Origin: JACCZX01 sp963729165
GTDB taxonomy: Bacteria; Pseudomonadota; Gammaproteobacteria; Burkholderiales; Burkholderiaceae_F
Reading direction: 5' to 3'
DNA length: 64,000 nt
NCBI GenBank assembly: GCA_963729165.1
Contig: CAVSMM010000010.1
Location: forward strand, 248,001 to 312,000
The notes under the pieces were generated by a model that was not told the origin of the DNA, ran no database searches, and saw nothing but the letters and a program-made list of their open reading frames with translations. Positions 56,995 through 64,000 of this stretch are shown in pieces. A program made the position numbers and the translations under genes. How positions within the stretch are numbered: the stretch's first letter is position 1; every line of letters starts with the position of its first letter.

Positions 56995-58117
56995 ATGCCA
57001 AGCCGCGTCATCCCGCTGATCGATTCGCGCGTGGCGACTCCGCCGCGGGTGATCCGCGACTATGCGGAAGCGCCGCTAATGGGCGAGCTCGCGGATCGAC
57101 TCGGCCGTCCATTGCGCGACCTGCGAATCTCGGTCACCGATCGCTGCAACTTTCGGTGTACCTACTGCATGCCGAAGGAAGTTTTTGATTCGAGCTATCG
57201 CTTCCTTCGTCACTCGGATCTGTTGACTTTCGAGGAGATCGCACGGCTTGCTCGGGCGTTCGTGCAACAAGGCGTCGAGAAAATTCGTCTGACCGGCGGC
57301 GAGCCGTTGTTGCGCAAAGATCTGCACAAGCTGATAGCGATGTTGTCACCGATGACGACACGCGCCGGCAAGCCAACTCGATATTGCGCTCACGACCAAC
57401 GGCTCGGTGCTCGCCCGTAAGGCGCAGCAGCTTGCGGACGCCGGTTTGCAGCGAATCACCGTTTCGCTCGACGGGCTCGATGACGCCACGTTTCGGCGCA
57501 TGAACGACGTCGATTTTCCCGTGCGCGATGTGCTGGCAGGCATCGACGCCGCCGCGGCTGCGGGATTGGCGCCGGTAAAGATCAACATGGTCGTCAAACG
57601 CGGCGTCAACGAAGGCGAAGTCGTCGCCATGGCGCGTCACTTTCGTGGCACCGGCCACATCGTTCGCTTTATCGAGTACATGGATGTCGGTACGTCGAAC
57701 GGTTGGCGGATGGACGAAGTGGTGCCGTCAAGCGACGTGCTGCGACTTATCGGCGAGCAGTTTTCAATCGAGCCGATCGATGCGAACTACACCGGCGAGG
57801 TCGCTGAGCGCTGGCGCTATCGCGACGGGCAAGGTGAGATCGGCGTCATTTCGAGCGTTTCGCAGGCGTTCTGTCGCGAGTGCACGCGAGCACGCCTGTC
57901 GACTGAAGGGAAGCTTTATCTATGCCTATTCGCCCACCAGGGCCACGACTTGCGCACGCTACTGCGCGGAAGCGATCGGGAGACTCCGCTGACCGACTCG
58001 CAACTCGAAGCGGCGATAAGCGACATCTGGCGCGCGCGTGACGATCGCTACTCTGAGTTGCGTACGCAAGCCACTGTGAAGATGCCGAAAGTCGAGATGT
58101 CTTACATCGGCGGCTAG
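56995..58117 (+). CDS. moaA: GTP 3',8-cyclase MoaA (frameshifted)
   Basis: Radical-SAM enzyme starting molybdenum cofactor synthesis. The N-terminal cluster motif is DRCNFRCTYCMPKEVF (CxxxCxxC), followed by EIARLARAFVQQGVEKIRLTGGEPLLRKDL. A shift near 57385 leads into the standard LARKAQQLADAGLQRITVSLDGLDD, KINMVVKRGVNEGEVVAMARHFRGTGHIVRFIEYMDVG. The second cluster is in FCRECTRARLSTEGKLYLCLF and the essential double glycine ends the protein (SYIGG). About 374 residues; the first 25 form a short extension common in betaproteobacteria. It lies 12 bases after rne and just before mobA. Confidence 0.95.
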
Positions 58118-58128
58118 CAACTCGTAGA

Positions 58129-58701
58129 ATGAAAGACATGACCGGCCTAATCCTTGCCGGTGGACGTGGCGAGCGCATGGGTGGAGCCGACAAGGGATGG
58201 GTGGTCCATGAAGGTCGCCCGCTGATCGTCAGCGTCGTCGAGCGCCTCTCTCCTCAAGTGGGTGCGCTGCTGATCTCAGCCAATCGAAACGTCGAACGCT
58301 ACGCTGCGCTGGGCACGGTCGTCGAAGATGAGACTGCGCCAGTGAACGGCGAATCGTTTCCTGGACCGTTGATCGGCGTCCTCAGCGGTCTGCGACGTGC
58401 GCGCACCGAGTGGGTTGCGATTGTCCCGTGCGATGCGCCTTACCTACCCCTCGATTTAGTCCAACGTCTTGCAACCGCCGCATCGGTTGCCGCTGCATCG
58501 GCGGCATGCGCCCGCGTCAACAAACAGCTGCAGCCGGTATTCGCATTGGTAAGAACCGATTCGACCGATCATCTTGCCGGCATAGTCGCCGGCGGTGAGC
58601 GAGCAATGCATCGGTGGCTTCAATCGCTCGGCGTCGTTCCGGTGGACTTCGATGATGCTGAGGCCTTCGCGAACATCAACGCGCCGGCCAAGGCAGGCTG
58701 A
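58129..58701 (+). CDS. mobA: Molybdenum cofactor guanylyltransferase
   Basis: Attaches GMP to molybdopterin, giving the bis-MGD cofactor. The 190-residue protein is intact: nucleotide loop TGLILAGGRGERMGGADKGWV (residues 5-25), GPLIGVLSGLRRARTEWVAIVPCDAPYLPLDL with the Mg-binding PCD, then LQPVFALVRTD and a C-terminus FANINAPAKAG. It follows moaA by 11 bases and forms a cofactor pair. It is convergent with the aldehyde dehydrogenase gene. Confidence 0.94.
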   Translation: MKDMTGLILAGGRGERMGGADKGWVVHEGRPLIVSVVERLSPQVGALLISANRNVERYAALGTVVEDETAPVNGESFPGPLIGVLSGLRRARTEWVAIVPCDAPYLPLDLVQRLATAASVAAASAACARVNKQLQPVFALVRTDSTDHLAGIVAGGERAMHRWLQSLGVVPVDFDDAEAFANINAPAKAG

Positions 58702-58712
58702 CAGAAACGCCG

Positions 58713-60132
58713 CTAGAACCGCTTCATCAATCGCAAAGCTTTCGCCACATGCGGCTTGTAAGGCGGCAAAAAAAGTTTCATCGCGTTAAATCGCGACTGG
58801 CGAAACACGGGCGTGAGTTTGCTGAACGTATCAAAGCCCCATCGGCCATGGTAGTGGCCCATGCCGGATGGGCCGACCCCGCCAAACGGCAAATCTTCCT
58901 GCGCGACGTGCATCAGTGTCTCGTTCAGGCACACGCCGCCGGCGTGCGTACTCTTCAGCGCCGCTTCAGCGCGTTTGGCGTCGCGATCGAACCAGTACAT
59001 CGCAAGCGGGCGCGGCTGCGCGTTGATGAACGCCATCGCGTCCTTCACGTCATCGTATGGAATCACCGGCAGCAAGGGGCCGAAGATTTCCTCGCGCATC
59101 AAATCGAGGTCGGCTGATGGGTCGATTACCAACGCGGGTGCAAGTCGATGTCTGTCGCCGCTGCGTTCTGCGCCGACAAACATTGGGATGATCGTCGGCG
59201 CCGGAGCTGCGCGCCTGGTCGGCGTATCCGGTCAGACGCTCGTACTGCCGCGCGTTGACGATGCTGCAGTAGTCAGGATCATCAAGCCCGGCCGGATACA
59301 TCGATTGCGCCTGCCGCTTGGTTGCTTCGACAAACTCCGGCAACTGCGTGCGCGACACAAGCGCGTAATCGGGCGCGATGCATGTCTGGCCCGCGTTCAG
59401 CAACTTGCCGGCCAATATGCGCTGCACCGCGTGCGCGATCGGATAGCCAGGCGTGATCACGACAGGCGACTTGCCGCCCAACTCCAACGTGACCGGCGTC
59501 AGATTTTGCGAAGCCGCACTCATCACCTTGCGGCCGACCGCGGTAGAGCCGGTGAATAGCAGATGATCGAACGGCAAGGCAGAAAACTGCGCCGCCACAT
59601 CGGCATCGCCGGCGATGACCGCCACCTCGTTTGAGCGGAATGCACTGCCGATCAGACGTTGAAAGAGCTCGGAAAACGCCGGCGTGAATTCGGACATTTT
59701 CAGCATCGCGCGATTGCCGGCGGCCAGCGCTGCAACGAGTGGGCTTACCGCCAGAAACAGCGGGTAATTCCACGGGACGATGATGCCGACAACGCCCAGC
59801 GGCCGTGGAACCACGTTCGCGCGCGCCGGCAGGAACCACTTCGAGACGCCGGCGCTGCGCGGCTTCATCCACCGCTTGCCGTGCTTGATGGCGCCGCGAA
59901 TCTCAGCAAGACTTGGGAAGATCTCGCTGATCTGCGTCTCGATTCGTGGGCGGCCCGCGAAATCGGCGTCGATCGCAGATTCAATGGCGGTTTCGTTGTC
60001 TCGGATCAGATCACGCAGTCGCTGCAGACGATTGCATCGTTCATCCCACTCCGCGAACGGAGCGGCGTCGTAGGCGGCACGCTGAATCTGAAAGACGACG
60101 TGCAGCTCGGCTGGGGTATCGGAGGCGTTCAT
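58713..60132 (-). CDS. Aldehyde dehydrogenase, coniferyl-aldehyde-dehydrogenase-like (frameshifted)
   Basis: NAD(P)-dependent aldehyde oxidation. The N-terminal part has VVPRPLGVVGIIVPWNYPLFLAVSPLVAALAAGNRAMLKMSE, FTGSTAVGRKVMSAAS, the general-base glutamate in TLELGGKSPVVI, and the catalytic cysteine in NAGQTCIAPDYALV. A shift near 59165 leads into REEIFGPLLPVIPYDDVKDAMAFINAQPRPLAMYWF and the family end LPFGGVGPSGMGHYHGRWGFDTFSKLTPVF. The IAPDY sequence and the HG..GFDTFS tail are typical of coniferyl aldehyde and fatty aldehyde dehydrogenases (CalB-like). Reassembled length is about 473 residues. Substrate is uncertain; no lignin-pathway genes adjoin. Confidence 0.88.
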
Positions 60133-60201
60133 GTCGTTAGCTTAATGCTCTGCGCGAGCCAGCGCCTCGATCATGTGCTCCAATGGCATCCGCGCAAGTC
60201 G

Positions 60202-60747
60202 ATGGCTATGAAGCAAATCACGCTGGCCGGAGAACGGATCGTGTTGCGGCCGTGGCAAGACCGCGACGCCGATGCGTTCGCAGCGATGAATTCCGATCCG
60301 CGCGTGATGGAGTTCTTCGTCGCGCCACTATCGCGCACCGAGTCGGATCAACTGCTGGCCCGCATGCGGGCATTGATCGAAGAGCGCGGCTGGGGCTGGT
60401 GGTGTGTCGACATCGAAGGCGAATGCGCCGGTTTTACCGGCCTGAGCTCGCCGCCGTACGAAACACCCTTCACGCCGTGCGTCGAGGTGGGCTGGCGGTT
60501 CCGGCCGCAATTCTGGGGACATGGGTATGCGACCGAGGCCGCGCGGCTGGCCCTTGACTACGGATTCAACACGCTGCAGCTGCAGGAAATCGTTTCATTC
60601 ACAGCTGCCGGCAACCTCGCTTCGCGGCGTGTGATGGAGCGCATCGGCATGCAGCGCGATTTCGCCGCAGATTTCGATCATCCACGCGTTCCCGAAGGGC
60701 ACGCATTGCGACCACACGTGCTGTACCGGATAAGACGCCGGCACTAA
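60202..60747 (+). CDS. GNAT family acetyltransferase, RimJ/RimL-like
   Basis: About 181 residues from the ATG at 60202 (MAMKQITLAGERIVLRPWQDRDADAFAAMNSDP); a second in-frame ATG at 60208 is equally possible. Acetyl-CoA-binding motif A is VEVGWRFRPQFWGHGYATEAARLALDYGF (about residues 90-118), followed by IVSFTAAGNLASRRVMERIGMQRDF. These are features of Acetyltransf_3 proteins, which modify small molecules or protein N-termini; the target is unknown. Intact. The gene is convergent with aceB, its stop three bases from that of aceB. Confidence 0.87.
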   Translation: MAMKQITLAGERIVLRPWQDRDADAFAAMNSDPRVMEFFVAPLSRTESDQLLARMRALIEERGWGWWCVDIEGECAGFTGLSSPPYETPFTPCVEVGWRFRPQFWGHGYATEAARLALDYGFNTLQLQEIVSFTAAGNLASRRVMERIGMQRDFAADFDHPRVPEGHALRPHVLYRIRRRH

Positions 60748-60750
60748 CAG

Positions 60751-62341
60751 TTACGGGATCTCTTCGTAGAGCGGCAGCGTCAGAAATTCGGCGAACTCCT
60801 GTTGCGTGCTCATCTTTTCGAAGATCTGCGCGGCGTGATCGTAGGTCGGCTGAGTCGGGCCCGACGACCGCCTTGACCTTCGCCAGCTCCTCGCGGAATC
60901 AGCGTGCGCACCAAAGCGGCGTCCACCTTCCGTCCGTCGTCGAGCACGCCCTTGGGCGAGCGAATCCATTGCCACACCTGTGACCGACTGATCTCGGCTG
61001 TCGCTGCATCCTCCATCAAGTTGTGAATCGGAACGCAGCCGTTGCCCGCCAGCCAGGAGCCCACGTAGTGAATGCCGACGTTGATGTTCATCCGCAGCCC
61101 AGCCTCTGTGATCGGCGCTTCGGGTTCGAAGTCCAGCAGAGCCGCCGCGTCAACCTTGACATCGTCGCGCTTCTTGTCGATCTGATTGGGGCGATCGCCC
61201 AGCACGCTTCACGAACTCTTCCATCGCGATCGATACCAGCCCCGGATGCGCGACCCAGCCGCCGTCGTACCCGTCGGTCGCGTCGCGATGCTTATCGCTG
61301 CGCACGCCGGCCATCGCTGCTTCGTTTGCTGCCGGATCGTTCTTGATCGGAATCAGCGCACTCATGCCGCCCATCGCCGGGGCGTTTCGCTTGTGACAGG
61401 TGGCGAGCAGCAGCAGCGCGTACGCGCGCATGAACGGCGCCGTCATCGTCACCTTTGCGCGATCGGCCAGCACGAAGTTCTTGTCGACCTTGAACTTCTT
61501 GATGCACGAGAAGATGTAATCCCAACGCCCCGCGTTCAATCCGGCGGAGTGATCGCGCAACTCGTACAGGATCTCGTCCATTTCGAACGCGGCCAGGATC
61601 GTCTCGATCAGCACCGTGGCCTTGATCGTTCCTTGCGGGATGCCGAGTTCGTTCTTGCGTGGCGACGAAGATGTCGTTCCATAGACGCGCCTCGAGGTGC
61701 GACTCCAGTTTCGGCAGGTAAAAATACGGTCCGCTGCCGCGCGCGATCAACTCCTTCGCGTTATGAAACATGTACAGCGCGAAGTCGAAAATGCGCGCCC
61801 GACACCCGCTGACCGTCAACCAGCACATGCTTCTCGTCGAGGTGCCAGCCGCGCGGCCGCACGATGATGACTGCCGACTTTGTCGTTCAGCGCGTAGCGT
61901 TTTCGCGCCCTGCTGCAGCGAGATGGTGCGGCGAATCGCCTGCATCAGGTTGATCTGACCGGTGATCTGGTTATCCCAGTTCGGCGTGTTGCTGTCCTCG
62001 AAGTCGGTCATGTACGCATCGGCCCCGGAGTTCAGCGCATTGATGACCATCTTGCGCTCGACCGGGCCGGTGATTTCCACGCGACGGCACTGCAAATCCG
62101 CCGGCAGCGGCGCAATCGTCCAATTGCCTTCGCGAACGTGCTTGGTTTCGGCGAGAAAATCGGGACGCTCGCCCGCATCGAGGCGCTTAGCACGCTCGAC
62201 GCGCTTTGCCAACAGCTCCTGCCGGCGAGATTCGAACTGGCGATGCAGCTTCGCAACCAGTTCCAGCGCTTCGGTCGTCAGGACGCGCTCGAAGCCCGGT
62301 CGCATCGGCGCGTTGATCAAAACGTCCTCGGTCTCGGTCAT
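60751..62341 (-). CDS. aceB: Malate synthase A (frameshifted)
   Basis: Condenses glyoxylate and acetyl-CoA to malate in the glyoxylate shunt. From the ATG at 62341, which has an AAAGGA site upstream, it reads MTETEDVLINAPMRPGFERVLTTEALELVAKL, LPADLQCRRVEITGPVERKMVINALNSGADAYMTDFEDSNTPNWDN (catalytic-loop region), GPYFYLPKLESHLEARLWNDIF, and ETILAAFEMDEILYELRDHSAGLNAGRWDYIFSCIKKF. Then come RAYALLLLATCHKRNAPAMGGMSALIPIK, GVRSDKHRDATDGYDGGWVAHPGLV and the C-terminal MNINVGIHYVGSWLAGNGCVPIHNLMEDAATAEISRSQVWQW. At least four shifts (about 61860, 61660, 61200 and 60870). Length about 530 residues. Confidence 0.95.
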
Positions 62342-63036
62342 GTGGACAGTTCCTTTCGATTGATGAATCTCTTGCAGCACAAATTCGGCCGCGTCGGTCA
62401 GACTGGTGCCAGTTCCGTTCAGCTTGACACCGAGGCGCTCGAGCACCGCATCGTTGCGATTGACCCAGAAACTCGTATAGCCATACCAAGCCGCTGCGCA
62501 CGCGTCCCAGCAGTTGCTTGAAACAAACGTGATCTGATGCGGCTGCAGCTTCAGCGCACGCGGCCCGAGTGCGTACACCGACGGCGACGTCTTGAACGCA
62601 CGCACCTGATCCGCCGACAGCACGAGATCGATGTAGCGGTGCAAGCCGGACGTGACCAGCGCTGTTTCGAGCATCTCGGAGTCGCCATTGGAAAGCACGC
62701 CAAGCTGCACACCGGCTTCGTGCAAGCGCGCCAGCGCCGGCGCGACATCGGCAAACGGGGTGAGACGCTTGTATTCATCCGCCAGGCGCGTTACTTCGTC
62801 CGGCGCGGCCTCGAGCTTCAGTGCCTGCAGCGAATACTCGAGCGCATCGCGCGTGACTTCGCGAAAAGCTCACGTAGCGGCCGGACATCGTGCGCAAGCC
62901 GCGAATACTCAATCTGCTTTTCGCGCCACAAGCGCGCGAGGCGTTCGCCGTTGCCCACGAACAGTTCTTCGGCACGACGCGTGACCGAATAAACGTCGAG
63001 CAGCGTTCCAAAAACATCGAACAGGGCGGCGGCCAT
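62338..63036 (-). CDS. HAD hydrolase, L-2-haloacid dehalogenase type (frameshifted)
   Basis: Type II haloacid dehalogenase family. The nucleophile motif AALFDVFGTLLDVYSVTRRAEELF is at the N-terminus. A shift near 62870 leads into LKLEAAPDEVTRLADEYKRLTPFADVAPALARL, GVQLGVLSNGDSEMLETAL, the lysine in RAFKTSPSVYALGPRALKLQ, and the family signature ITFVSSNCWDACAAAWYGYTSFWVNR. As written, the frame runs without a stop straight into malate synthase. A single missing or extra base would restore a TGA at 62340-62338 overlapping the aceB ATG, the junction style common here. Real activity (dehalogenase or phosphatase) is unknown. Confidence 0.85.
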
Positions 63037-63060
63037 CGCCGCGCAGTTTAATTGTTCTGG

Positions 63061-64000
<940 letters not shown>

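Overview
This 64 kb window is a chromosomal segment of a betaproteobacterium, most likely in or near the Burkholderiales. The evidence is moderately high GC and a series of classical gene orders: sdhCDAB-sdhE-gltA beside mdh; rnc-era-recO-pdxJ-acpS-nagZ; rpoE-rseA-mucB-mucD; plsX-fabH-fabD-fabG-acpP-fabF; and rluC facing rne-moaA-mobA. No rRNA, phage, insertion sequence or CRISPR array was seen. It is a housekeeping region, not an island.

Layout. 1-3.3 kb: a 2-oxoacid:acceptor oxidoreductase with its FAD/iron-sulfur partner. 3.6-5.9 kb: two membrane proteins (CreD, YihY). 5.9-11.8 kb, minus strand: GntR regulator, sdhCDAB, sdhE, gltA. 11.9-18.8 kb, plus strand: mdh, prpC, a small secreted protein, prpD, acnA. 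18.9-22.3 kb: an Mla-type lipid ABC system. 22.3-27.2 kb: accessory enzymes, including an acetyltransferase-exonuclease fusion coupled to a cytosolic carboxypeptidase. 27.3-30.9 kb: three tRNAs, an enoyl-CoA hydratase homologue, pgsA and uvrC. 31-31.6 kb: efp. 31.6-39.5 kb, minus: lepA, lepB, rnc, era, recO, pdxJ, acpS, nagZ. 39.5-43.8 kb: the sigma-E envelope stress operon. 43.8-50.1 kb: fatty acid synthesis with rpmF and yceD. 50.1-53.5 kb: maf, an RsmI-like methylase, a Rieske protein, a phosphatase and rluC. 54-58.7 kb: rne, moaA, mobA. 58.7-64 kb: an aldehyde dehydrogenase, an acetyltransferase and the glyoxylate shunt (aceB, a dehalogenase-like HAD, and aceA cut by the window edge).

Central carbon metabolism dominates. 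Citrate synthase, aconitase, succinate dehydrogenase, malate dehydrogenase, both glyoxylate-shunt enzymes, a 2-oxoacid oxidoreductase and the 2-methylcitrate enzymes PrpC and PrpD all lie within 64 kb. Many adjacent genes overlap by exactly 4 bases (ATGA or GTGA), pointing to translational coupling.

The main caveat is sequence quality. Roughly 38 genes carry single-base frameshifts, on the order of 70 in all, and these include essential genes such as era, rnc, fabD, plsX and rne. The protein sequence resumes in another frame with no loss of conserved residues, so these are almost certainly consensus indel errors. Coordinates of such genes span from the inferred true start to the inferred true stop. 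The strongest candidates for something unusual are the GNAT-exoribonuclease fusion (22.7-23.8 kb), an EF-P of a type not expected in this lineage (31.0 kb), and an inverted-repeat-rich leader in front of rne.
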